Shown: piece after piece, positions 55,073 to 62,859 of the stretch | Position numbering within the stretch: position 1 is the first letter of the stretch | Layout: each line of letters opens with the position of its first letter | Assembly: GCA_019359245.1 (NCBI GenBank) | Contig: JAHHHR010000039.1 | Location: forward strand, 1 to 64,000 | Length of the DNA: 64,000 bases | Direction: 5' to 3' | DNA from: Nostoc desertorum CM1-VF14 | GTDB taxonomy: Bacteria; Cyanobacteriota; Cyanobacteriia; Cyanobacteriales; Nostocaceae | Made by a program: the position numbers and the translations under genes | Notes under the pieces: generated by a model | The model's input: only the letters and a program-made list of their open reading frames with translations | Database searches by the model: none | What the model was told of the DNA's origin: nothing

Positions 55073-55486
55073 ATGAAACGTCGTGATTTTATTAATTGGG
55101 TAGGTTTGGGTGGGATAGCGAGTTCTCTACCTATAGCGATCGCAGCCTGTTCTTCTGGCACAAATTCAGCATCTGGGGATTGGCAAACAGTAGGAACCTC
55201 AGCAGAATTAGATAAAACAGGTCAATTGTTGGTGAAAAATTCATCTGCTGGGCCTGTGTTGGTAGTCGGCAAATCTAAATCCGAAAATCTGGCTGCTGTC
55301 AACCCTAGCTGTCCTCATTCAGGTTGTACGGTGGGATGGAAAGCTGACGCAAAAAAACTTGTCTGTCCCTGTCATGGTTCGGAATTTGGAATTGACGGTA
55401 AAGTGCAAAGAGGCCCAGCAACAGAAGCGCTTAAAACTTACGCCGTCAAAATTGAGGGTGATTCAGTTGTAGTCAAGCCAAGTTAA
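55073..55486 (+). CDS. Rieske [2Fe-2S] Tat lipoprotein
   Basis: 137 aa. The N-terminus MKRRDFINWVGLGG is a twin-arginine signal, ending in a lipobox at IAIAAC (about residue 26), so the protein should be a folded, lipid-anchored exported protein. The Rieske ligands are C-P-H-S-G-C and C-P-C-H-G-S. It is shorter than the cytochrome b6f PetC and lacks its membrane helix. Its redox partner is unknown. It lies 20 bases upstream of the nirB-like gene on plus, divergent from nirA, which suggests a link to nitrate assimilation by position only. Confidence 0.88.
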   Translation: MKRRDFINWVGLGGIASSLPIAIAACSSGTNSASGDWQTVGTSAELDKTGQLLVKNSSAGPVLVVGKSKSENLAAVNPSCPHSGCTVGWKADAKKLVCPCHGSEFGIDGKVQRGPATEALKTYAVKIEGDSVVVKPS

Positions 55487-55506
55487 ACAATACAATTTAG
55501 AGTATC

Positions 55507-56802
55507 GTGAGTAATATCAACCAGCTTTTAGTGCAAGCCCAGACAGCACATGATACGGCTGATTGGTCATCACTAATTGAATATTTACAACAATTAATTT
55601 TAGGGACAGACTCTGAAGATCCAGAGATAGTTAAAAATCAAAAATATCTGCTGGCATTAACACTTTCAATCTTAGAGATAGGGGATTTTCAACAGCGTTG
55701 GGAAATCACCAAGGTGTTGACTCGCTTGGGAAGTATTGCTATCCCACCACTAATTGAAATATTAGAAGACGAAGATGCAGAGGAAGAATTACGCTGGTAT
55801 GCAGCAAGAACTTTAGGCGAATTTCAGCACCCAGAAGCGATCGCACCCTTAGTTGAATTGTTGAAAACTGATGAGGATGAAGAACTCAAAGCGATCGCAG
55901 CTACAGCAATAGGGCAAATGGGTACTGTTGCGATCGCAGCACTTTCTGAACTTTTATTAGATGAAGATACACGACTTTTAGCAGTGCGATCGCTTTCCTG
56001 CATTCCCCAAACAGAAACCATCACACCTCTGTTGAGTGTAGTGCAAGATTCACAAGCAACAATCCGCACAGCTGCAATTGAAGCCCTCAGCAGTTTTCAT
56101 GATGAACGTGTACCACCAATCTTGTTAAACGCTTTGGATGATATCGCTGCTACAGTCAGGCGTGCAGCAGTTCTTGGTTTAGGTTTTCGCCCCGACTTAC
56201 GCGAAGCCTTAGATTTGGTGACGAGACTACAACCCAAGCTTTACGACTTTAATCTTGATGTTTGTTGTGCAGCCGCAGTTTCTCTTTCCAGAATGCGTAG
56301 TGATGACGCTACAAAACATTTATTTGATCTGCTAATTTCACTCCATACACCGCTACCACTGCAATTAGAAACCATCCGCGCTTTGGTTTGGGTGGGAACA
56401 CCATCCAGTTTGAAATATTTGCAAACAGCATTTAGTCAAAGCACTTCAGAGACACTTTGGCAAGAAATTGTTACAGTTTTGGGGCGAGTGCAAAAGCCGC
56501 AAACTACACAAGCCGCAGAAATATTATTGCAAATATTACAATCGCAACATCCAGCCACAGAGATTGCTAATGTAAAAAGTGCGATCGCTTTGTCTTTAGG
56601 ACAGTTAGGTGAAATACAAGCTATTGAACCATTGATTTCGCTGCTAGCTGATCCTAATGCATCGGTAAGACTACACGCGATCGCTGCACTGAAAAATTTG
56701 GATGGGGAAGTTGCACATCAACAATTGCTGCAATTAGCCAATGATGTTTCACTCTTAGCAGATTTGCAACAAGGAATAGCGATCGCTTTAGCTGAGTGGT
56801 AA
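55507..56802 (+). CDS. nirB: HEAT-repeat protein, NirB-like nitrite reductase maturation factor
   Basis: 431 aa, built almost wholly of HEAT/PBS-lyase repeats (GSIAIPPLIEILEDEDAEEE, LRWYAARTLGEFQHPEAIAP, then more), as in CpcE. From memory, Anabaena sp. PCC 7120 has a CpcE-like NirB encoded beside nirA and ntcB that is needed for full nitrite reductase activity; gene order here agrees. It is not related to the NADH-nitrite reductase also called NirB. The start is GTG 55507, 20 bases after the Rieske stop. HIP1 octamers are unusually frequent inside it. Confidence 0.78.
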   Translation: MSNINQLLVQAQTAHDTADWSSLIEYLQQLILGTDSEDPEIVKNQKYLLALTLSILEIGDFQQRWEITKVLTRLGSIAIPPLIEILEDEDAEEELRWYAARTLGEFQHPEAIAPLVELLKTDEDEELKAIAATAIGQMGTVAIAALSELLLDEDTRLLAVRSLSCIPQTETITPLLSVVQDSQATIRTAAIEALSSFHDERVPPILLNALDDIAATVRRAAVLGLGFRPDLREALDLVTRLQPKLYDFNLDVCCAAAVSLSRMRSDDATKHLFDLLISLHTPLPLQLETIRALVWVGTPSSLKYLQTAFSQSTSETLWQEIVTVLGRVQKPQTTQAAEILLQILQSQHPATEIANVKSAIALSLGQLGEIQAIEPLISLLADPNASVRLHAIAALKNLDGEVAHQQLLQLANDVSLLADLQQGIAIALAEW

Positions 56803-56819
56803 TTTCTGTCAAATTGGAG

Positions 56820-56859
56820 GCCGGACTCTTCCTCTACTATGAACAGGTGATTGTCCGGC
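56820..56859 (+). terminator. Inverted repeat after the nirB-like gene
   Basis: GCCGGAC (56820-56826) pairs with GTCCGGC (56853-56859) across 26 bases, about 20 bases after the stop codon. The long loop and lack of a T run make its role uncertain. Confidence 0.35.
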
Positions 56860-57007
56860 TATGATCTAAAGCATATTATTGCCACTGACCAACTTTATGA
56901 AAACCTTTACTGCGATAATTGAGCGAGATTCTGAAACTAATCTCTACAATTGACGAAAAAGGCGGTAAAACCTGATTTACTTAAATGTAAATTAGAGAAA
57001 AACTACT

Positions 57008-57049
57008 GTAACAAACTATACTAAATTGTGGATAAAAAACCGTTAACTT
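57008..57049 (+). promoter_or_regulatory. NtcA-activated promoter of ntcB
   Basis: GTAACAAACTATAC (57008-57021, GTAN8TAC), 22 bases, then TAACTT (57044-57049, TAN3T). The -10 is identical to that of nirA. Transcription should start near 57056, about 30 bases before the ntcB ATG. Confidence 0.85.
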
Positions 57050-57085
57050 AATGAAAGCTATAAATGTAATTCAGGCTACATAAAA

Positions 57086-58033
57086 ATGCGCCTAGAGCAG
57101 TTGCAAGCCTTTCTGGCGATCACACAAACCGGCAGCTTTCAACAAGCAGCGCGAACATCTGGTGTTACCCAATCGACCATTAGTCGCCAAATTCAGGCAT
57201 TGGAAGCAGATTTAGGTGTAGAACTATTTCATAGAAATAGTCATGCAAAATTGACGCTGGGAGGTGAATGTTTACTACCCCGTGTCCGCAAAATTTGCCA
57301 AGAATGGCAGACAGCCACAGAAGAATTAGCTGATTTAATTGCTGGGAAGCAGCCAGAACTTTGCATTGCCGCGATTCACTCTCTATGTGGATCTTACTTA
57401 CCTCCAGTGTTGCAAAAGTTTTGCCATGATTATCCAGATGTGCAATTGCGGGTGACTTCATTGGGAAGCGATCGCGCCCTGAAAGTCCTTAAGGATGGAT
57501 TGGTGGATTTAGCAATTGTGATGAATAATCGCTTTTTAACCACCGGTAGAGAAATGGTGGTAGAAGTACTTTATGATGAACCTATAGAAGTTCTAACCGC
57601 AGCCAATCATCCACTAGCCCAATATGAATGCGTTCCTTGGTTGGAGCTAATTCGTTATCCCCAAGTGGTTTTTAAAGATGGTTATGGGATGCAGCGCTTA
57701 ATACAAGATAGATTTGAGCGAATGGAAGCTAAACTCCAAGCAGCTTTAGAGGTAAATACCTTAGATGCCTTCCGGGGAGTAGTGCGCCAAGGAGAACTGA
57801 TAGCTTTACTACCTCAATCAGCATTAATAGAAGCACGTCTTGACCCTACCTTAGCGATTCGTTCCTTAGCCAGCAATAGTAACAGTGGTTTAGCAGATGG
57901 TTCCAGTTTGACTCGGCGGGTAGTAATGGTAACAACTCAAGATCGGCTGCTAATTCCCCCCATCAAGCACTTTTGGCAACTCGTGCGCGAAAATATCCCA
58001 TTACAAATTGATCAGCAGCGATCGGCTTCTTAA
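57086..58033 (+). CDS. ntcB: LysR-type nitrate assimilation activator NtcB
   Basis: 315 aa. An N-terminal winged helix (MRLEQLQAFLAITQTGSFQQ, then AARTSGVTQSTISRQIQALE) and a LysR effector-binding domain. Family and place beside nirA and nirB identify NtcB, which boosts nirA-operon transcription in response to nitrite or nitrate, on top of NtcA. Its own perfect NtcA promoter makes it nitrogen-controlled. ATG 57086 is used. A TrpD-like gene follows after 134 bases of heptamer-type repeat. Confidence 0.92.
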   Translation: MRLEQLQAFLAITQTGSFQQAARTSGVTQSTISRQIQALEADLGVELFHRNSHAKLTLGGECLLPRVRKICQEWQTATEELADLIAGKQPELCIAAIHSLCGSYLPPVLQKFCHDYPDVQLRVTSLGSDRALKVLKDGLVDLAIVMNNRFLTTGREMVVEVLYDEPIEVLTAANHPLAQYECVPWLELIRYPQVVFKDGYGMQRLIQDRFERMEAKLQAALEVNTLDAFRGVVRQGELIALLPQSALIEARLDPTLAIRSLASNSNSGLADGSSLTRRVVMVTTQDRLLIPPIKHFWQLVRENIPLQIDQQRSAS

Positions 58034-58034
58034 A

Positions 58035-58160
58035 TGTTATTAGTCATTGGTCATTAGTCATTAGTGATTTTCGGTTATTTACAAAGAACAAATGGCAAAT
58101 GACAAAGGACAATGGACAAATGACATAGACGCGTCTGCGGCTTCCCGCAGGGTAGGACAA
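58035..58160. repeat. Heptamer-type repeats and a GC-rich element
   Basis: TTAGTCATTGGTCATTAGTC and, in the other sense, AATGACAAAGGACAATGGAC are degenerate 7-base-period repeats like those at 48412-48440 and 50426-50465. They are followed by GACGCGTCTGCGGCTTCCCG (58129 on). This fills the ntcB to trpD-like gap. Confidence 0.6.
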
Positions 58161-58167
58161 AGCACAA

Positions 58168-59241
58168 ATGAGCAATGTATTTAGGGAATTACTCAAAAAA
58201 GTAGGTAGCGGAAACCACACAGGCGAGAACTTAACTCGCACCGAAGCAGCCACCGCCACTAAAATGATGCTGCTGGGTGAAGCTACACCAGCCCAAATCG
58301 GAGCGTTTTTGATTGCTCATCGAATCAAACGTCCTACAGGGGAAGAGTTAGCAGGAATGTTGGATGCCTATGATGAACTGGGGCCAAAACTGCAACCATT
58401 CGACTCTCGGCGACCAGCGATCGCTCTTGGCATCCCTTATGATGGGAGAACACGCACAGCACCAATTAGTCCGGTAACAGCTTTACTACTCGCCGCAGTT
58501 GGACAACCGGTGGTAATGCACGGTGGCAATCGCCTCCCAACGAAGTATGGTTTACCTCTAATAGATATTTGGCAAGGTTTAGGAGTCGATTGGACTACCC
58601 TACCGCTACTAAAAACCCAGCAGGTGTTTGAGCAAACGGGAATCGGCTTTATTTATCTCCCTCAGCACTTCCCCTTAACTAACAGTATTTGGGAGTATCG
58701 CGACCAACTTGGCAAACGTCCCCCCTTAGCAACAATGGAGCTAATTTGGTGTCCTTATGCTGGTGATGCTCACGTAATTGCTGGGTTTGTTCATCCGCCG
58801 ACAGAAGGGATGTTTAAAATAGCTCTGGGACTGCGGGGAGTAACAAAATTTACATTAGTTAAAGGATTAGAAGGTAGTTGCGACTTACCGCGCGATCGCA
58901 CTGCGATTATCAGCTTATCTTCATCTGTAGCATCCCACGAGGTAGAACGATTGCACCTCGTACCGCGTGATTACAGCTTTACTACCAAGAACGTACCCCT
59001 TGGAACTACTGAAGAATTGGTGGCGGATATTCAGAAAGTTTTGGCAGGTGAACCAGGCGAATTAATGCAAACAGCCTTGTGGAATGGCGGATTTTACCTC
59101 TGGCGGAGTGGTATTTGTCGAGATATGCCAGAGGGTTTGGCTAAGGCAGAAGAATTATTAACCAATGGTGTAGTAGCAGCTAAACTTCAAGAACTCAACC
59201 AGGTAGTAAATTCCCTGTCAGCAGCATTTATGTCAGTGTAA
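58168..59241 (+). CDS. Anthranilate phosphoribosyltransferase-like (TrpD family) protein
   Basis: 357 aa of the TrpD/thymidine phosphorylase-like family: LTRTEAATATKMMLLGEATP, AQIGAFLIAHRIKRPTGEEL, and the phosphoribosyl loop region VVMHGGNRLPTKYG. The classic TrpD GTGGD loop is not evident (AIALGIPYDGRTRT stands there), so it is probably not the tryptophan enzyme but the cyanobacterial TrpD-like paralogue. It follows ntcB on the same strand, which suggests, without proof, a link to nitrogen control. Confidence 0.8.
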   Translation: MSNVFRELLKKVGSGNHTGENLTRTEAATATKMMLLGEATPAQIGAFLIAHRIKRPTGEELAGMLDAYDELGPKLQPFDSRRPAIALGIPYDGRTRTAPISPVTALLLAAVGQPVVMHGGNRLPTKYGLPLIDIWQGLGVDWTTLPLLKTQQVFEQTGIGFIYLPQHFPLTNSIWEYRDQLGKRPPLATMELIWCPYAGDAHVIAGFVHPPTEGMFKIALGLRGVTKFTLVKGLEGSCDLPRDRTAIISLSSSVASHEVERLHLVPRDYSFTTKNVPLGTTEELVADIQKVLAGEPGELMQTALWNGGFYLWRSGICRDMPEGLAKAEELLTNGVVAAKLQELNQVVNSLSAAFMSV

Positions 59242-59254
59242 TTAATTACGAATT

Positions 59255-59305
59255 ACGTAGCTTGCTTCTCGCCTTCTCTATGAGACGCTACGCGAATGGC
59301 GAGTA
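59255..59305. repeat. GC-rich dispersed repeat
   Basis: TACGTAGCTTGCTTCTCGCC and TGAGACGCTACGCGAATGGC lie between the converging TrpD-like and LCP genes. Related to the elements at 3655-3722 and 33758-33838. Confidence 0.5.
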
Positions 59306-59311
59306 TACGAA

Positions 59312-60748
59312 TTATTTCGTCAGCAACTCCTCTAAAATAGCTTTTTGTTGCGACCAATCCTGGCCTACTTGGATACTAATATCCGAGCCAAGGTTGCCAG
59401 TACTTTCCACACGCACTTCGCCAAATCCCAAAGTGTCACGAATTAATTCGGCACTTTCACCATCTCCCTGCTGGGCGACAATATGAGTCACCTCTAGAGG
59501 TTCACCCCATGCCTTAGCTACATAGATGTTGCGATACCCAGATTTTTCCAAGGCTCTAATCAATGGTCGCAGGTTAGAGCGATCGCCACCTGTACTATCT
59601 TGAATTGCTACACGCAAAGAGCCTGGATCAGCCATTTGCTGTTCCTGTTCTGATTCCAAACCAAAGTGTTGAGACATCAGTTTGGCAATACCATCTTTGT
59701 TGGGCAACCAATAGCTAGCGTCATACTCATTCTTTTCGCTAAAGCGACCTGGCAGCATTAACATTTGCATATTAGAGCGATTTGTCCGCACCCCAAAACC
59801 CATTAGCGCCAGTAACTCTTCAACCGTCAAATTGGTATCAATGTGGTCTTTCACTACCTCAAGAACTTTAGGGAATTGAGCTACAGTAGCTGGGTTTAGT
59901 GTTTGATCCATTAAGGCACGCATGACCATTTGCTGCCGCTGAATCCGACCAATATCACCGAGTTCGTCATGGCGAAACCGCAGCAATTGCAGTGTTTGCT
60001 CGCCGCTGAGATGCTGCTTACCCGCCTTCAAATTGATGTACAAATGCTGAGAATCATCTTGGTACTTCATATCTTTGGGGACGTAGACTGTTACGCCTCC
60101 TAAAGCATCGATCAGCTTGGCAACTCCGAGAACGTTAATTCGGACATAGCGATCAATTCCCGCCCCACCTAAGAGATTACTGACGGTTCTGGCAGTCAAA
60201 GCTGGCCCACCTTCAACATTGGCGGCATTAATTTTTTTCACCCCATACCCCTCTATTTCTGTACGGGTATCTCTAGGAACAGAAAGCATAACTATTTTTT
60301 TCGTCTCTGGATCAAATTTGACCAAGAGCATCACATCAGCAAGTCCATCAAAGGAGTTGACCTGGGGCAGATATCTCAGGTTTTTGGTTTCTTCGGGAGG
60401 GTTTTGGACATCTGGGGGAAGTACGCTCATCCCCATAACTAAGAGATTGACTGGGCGAGTTAATTCTGAAAATCGCAGCACACCTCCAGAAATGCGATCG
60501 CCATCAAAGGCTGCCTCCTCCTGTGGACTTAACTGGGCTTGTTGCAAAGGCGTACTGGTTAAAGACACTGCCAAAAGCGCCCCTGCTGTTGCTGACACCA
60601 TTGCAATCCCACTCATACCTACCCAAAACCACAGCCAACGCCCTGATTTCGATTTATGGGAAAGGGAAATTCTTTTACCGGACTTTGAGGCTTTTCCCGA
60701 CTGATTTTCTTCCGCCGAACTTCTTTGAATGGTCACAGACTTCCTCAC
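59312..60748 (-). CDS. LytR-CpsA-Psr (LCP) family protein
   Basis: 478 aa. A basic N-terminal tail and one membrane segment (about residues 38-62, WLWFWVGMSGIAMVSATAGALLAV in part) lead to an extracytoplasmic LCP domain: LADVMLLVKFDPETKKIVML, SVPRDTRTEI, NAANVEGGPALTARTVSNLL, RFRHDELGDIGRIQRQQ. A LytR_C-like domain (about 380-475) ends it. LCP proteins transfer lipid-linked polymers onto peptidoglycan; in cyanobacteria the acceptor polymer is unclear. The start is GTG 60746-60748. Confidence 0.92.
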   Translation of the reverse strand: MRKSVTIQRSSAEENQSGKASKSGKRISLSHKSKSGRWLWFWVGMSGIAMVSATAGALLAVSLTSTPLQQAQLSPQEEAAFDGDRISGGVLRFSELTRPVNLLVMGMSVLPPDVQNPPEETKNLRYLPQVNSFDGLADVMLLVKFDPETKKIVMLSVPRDTRTEIEGYGVKKINAANVEGGPALTARTVSNLLGGAGIDRYVRINVLGVAKLIDALGGVTVYVPKDMKYQDDSQHLYINLKAGKQHLSGEQTLQLLRFRHDELGDIGRIQRQQMVMRALMDQTLNPATVAQFPKVLEVVKDHIDTNLTVEELLALMGFGVRTNRSNMQMLMLPGRFSEKNEYDASYWLPNKDGIAKLMSQHFGLESEQEQQMADPGSLRVAIQDSTGGDRSNLRPLIRALEKSGYRNIYVAKAWGEPLEVTHIVAQQGDGESAELIRDTLGFGEVRVESTGNLGSDISIQVGQDWSQQKAILEELLTK

Positions 60749-61021
60749 ACTTACTCAATAATCAAATTCTGTAAATTTGCCGACTAAAAACATACAGATA
60801 AATCAACCCATAATAACTAACTCTTAATTATCAGTGCTAACTTTTTTAATGTAGTGTCAACCACAACACTTATAGCAGCATTTTTCCTTTTTTTTGATTA
60901 ACCTGGATATGTTTTACTGAAGTATGGCAATAATAAACTGGATTGACTACATATATAGATAAATCAACTGTAATTTTTTCGGAAATAAGTAAAATTACTG
61001 AAAATTTATCACCCTAAAAAA
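60749..61021. other. Intergenic region
   Basis: 273 AT-rich bases: the LCP promoter and the 3' side of the small membrane-protein gene. No palindrome or regulatory site was recognised. Confidence 0.35.
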
Positions 61022-61552
61022 TTAAGATAAGTACTTGCCGAACACTCGTTCTGCTAAATTACTAAACCCAGGTAAACGCCCAGATTTACCCTGCATCAGG
61101 CGCAAAATCAACCAGACACTTACTAAAAAGTAACCCGATGTGAGAAAGCTATTCAGGATAAATAGACGTAGCGAAAAGAAATCTGAAGTTGCTGCTCCGG
61201 TAGCTAATAAAAAATATCCCAACAGCCAAGTAACTGCCAAAGTAATAGATAGACGGCTAATAGCAAGTTGTTCGCGACTCCCCTGGCCCCGATAGAGAGT
61301 CCACAAGGAGGGGAAAAAGCCGATGATCGGAATTAAATATAAAAGTAGCTGTGTTTTGGGGATTGGGCATTCAAAAGAGGCAGAGGGGCAGGGGGCAGGG
61401 GGCAGGGAGGAAAATTCTTCTCCCTTGCTCCCTGCTCCCTGCTCCCCTGCTTCTTCCCCAGTCCCTACTCCCCGCTCTCCATGCTCTTTGGGTTCAAAAT
61501 TTTTCATTTGGGTTAGTCTAACTCCTAAACTAGAAGGATGAATAAGACTCAT
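61022..61552 (-). CDS. Small membrane protein with repeat-encoded insert
   Basis: 176 aa; family not recognised. Three to four membrane segments lie in the second half (LLLYLIPIIGFFPSLWTLY, LSITLAVTWLLGYFLLATGA, LNSFLTSGYFLVSVWLILRL). Residues about 22-58 (GERGVGTGEEAGEQGAGSKG, then EEFSSLPPAPCPSA) are encoded by a polypurine/polypyrimidine tract (61369-61490) of the same kind found between genes, inserted in frame. ATG 61550-61552 is used; ATG 61505-61507 is an alternative. It is divergent from the PerM-type gene with 64 bases between. Confidence 0.75.
   Translation of the reverse strand: MSLIHPSSLGVRLTQMKNFEPKEHGERGVGTGEEAGEQGAGSKGEEFSSLPPAPCPSASFECPIPKTQLLLYLIPIIGFFPSLWTLYRGQGSREQLAISRLSITLAVTWLLGYFLLATGAATSDFFSLRLFILNSFLTSGYFLVSVWLILRLMQGKSGRLPGFSNLAERVFGKYLS
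61369..61490. repeat. Polypurine/polypyrimidine tract inside a gene
   Basis: AGAGGCAGAGGGGCAGGGGG and, downstream, CTCCCTGCTCCCTGCTCCCC. Same family as the tracts at 6868, 8101, 31625 and 47375, here within the coding sequence of the small membrane protein. Confidence 0.6.
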
Positions 61553-61616
61553 ATAGTTAGAGATAATAAGCTGTAAAGAAAGATTTCATTTAGTTGTATC
61601 CCTCAATCAGCTCAAA

Positions 61617-62792
61617 ATGCAGACACGCAAGCTACTCGACTGGTGGCAAACATTCACACCAATAGCGCGAATCGGGGCGATCGCGTTATTCCTGCCGCTA
61701 CTAGTTCTTAATGGTTGGGCACTTTCAGTATTTTTTGATTATTTCCATTCTCTCATAGTCATTTTAGTCGGAGCCTCAGTCTTAGCATTTCTGCTCAACT
61801 ACCCCGTGAGTTGGATGGAGCATCATGGCGCTAGGCGAGAGCAAGTCGCTATTTTAGTATTTCTCTTGGCTTTATCGATTTTATTAGCGTTGGGTGTGAC
61901 ACTTTTTCCACTGGCCCTTACCCAAGCTCAACAACTGGTGGTTCGTTTGCCAGAGTTAATCGACTCTGGACGCTCTCAGTTAATGATATTAAACGAAAAA
62001 GCTGAGACTTTTGGCTTACCGATTAACCTCGATGCTCTGGTAGTGCAAATCAACGATCGCGTCAAAGGACAATTGCAAGCGATCGCTGGACAAGTTTTAA
62101 ATCTGGCGGTAGTTACAGTTACTAGTCTGCTAGATATTCTCTTAACGATGGTTTTGACTTTCTACCTTTTACAGCATGGGGGTGAACTCTGGCAAAGTTT
62201 AGTGGCATGGCTACCTACTAAATTTCGCGATCCTTTCTCGAAAACAGTCCGCCTAAGCTTTCAAAATTTCTTCATCACCCAGCTAATTTTATCTACCTGT
62301 ATGGCCTCAGCTCTCATTCCTACCTTTTTGTGGCTGAAGGTGCCATTTGGTCTATTATTTGGTCTAACTATTGGTCTGATGGCTCTCATCCCCTTTGGCG
62401 GTTCTGTAGGCATCGCCTTGACTACATTATTGGTAGCGTTGCAAGATTTCTCAATGGGTGTGAGAGTTTTGATAGCAGCAGTAATTGTACAGCAAATTCT
62501 GGAAAACTTAATTGCTCCCCGAATTTTAGGCAGCTTTACTGGTTTAAATCCGGTTTGGATTTTAATCTCAGTCTTAACAGGGGCCAGAATTGGCGGGCTG
62601 TTGGGTGTAATTGTGGCAGTACCTACAGCTGTTGTAATTAAGACCGCTTTAAGCGCCTTACGTCCGGGAGCGCTAACCAGCGAGACAGACGACAGTGCCA
62701 TTGGGGAAATAACTGCATCTGTTGCAGCAAAAGAACCCCCGAAAGCTGACACCAAAAATACTCTGAGTATTTCTGAACCAACATTACCCTAG
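61617..62792 (+). CDS. AI-2E family transporter (PerM/TqsA type)
   Basis: 391 aa with about eight membrane segments and the family layout: an N-terminal pair (IALFLPLLVLNGWALSVFFD), a soluble middle part, and the conserved end LWLKVPFGLLFGLTIGLMAL, IPFGGSVGIALTTLLVAL, QILENLIAPRILGSFTGLNP. Members export small molecules or ions; despite the name, an autoinducer substrate cannot be assumed. ATG 61617 is used. The C-terminal 40 residues are polar. Confidence 0.88.
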   Translation: MQTRKLLDWWQTFTPIARIGAIALFLPLLVLNGWALSVFFDYFHSLIVILVGASVLAFLLNYPVSWMEHHGARREQVAILVFLLALSILLALGVTLFPLALTQAQQLVVRLPELIDSGRSQLMILNEKAETFGLPINLDALVVQINDRVKGQLQAIAGQVLNLAVVTVTSLLDILLTMVLTFYLLQHGGELWQSLVAWLPTKFRDPFSKTVRLSFQNFFITQLILSTCMASALIPTFLWLKVPFGLLFGLTIGLMALIPFGGSVGIALTTLLVALQDFSMGVRVLIAAVIVQQILENLIAPRILGSFTGLNPVWILISVLTGARIGGLLGVIVAVPTAVVIKTALSALRPGALTSETDDSAIGEITASVAAKEPPKADTKNTLSISEPTLP

Positions 62793-62845
62793 AATTCAAT
62801 TCAAGATTCAAAATTCAAAATCTAAAATTCAAAATCCAAAATGAA
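62793..62845. repeat. ATTCAAAATCCAAAAT heptamer-type repeat
   Basis: Degenerate 7-base-period repeats (AATTCAAGATTCAAAATTC, AAAATCTAAAATTC, AAAATCCAAAAT) occupy the gap between the converging transporter and serpin genes. Confidence 0.6.
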
Positions 62846-62859
62846 GAAATTTGGATTTT

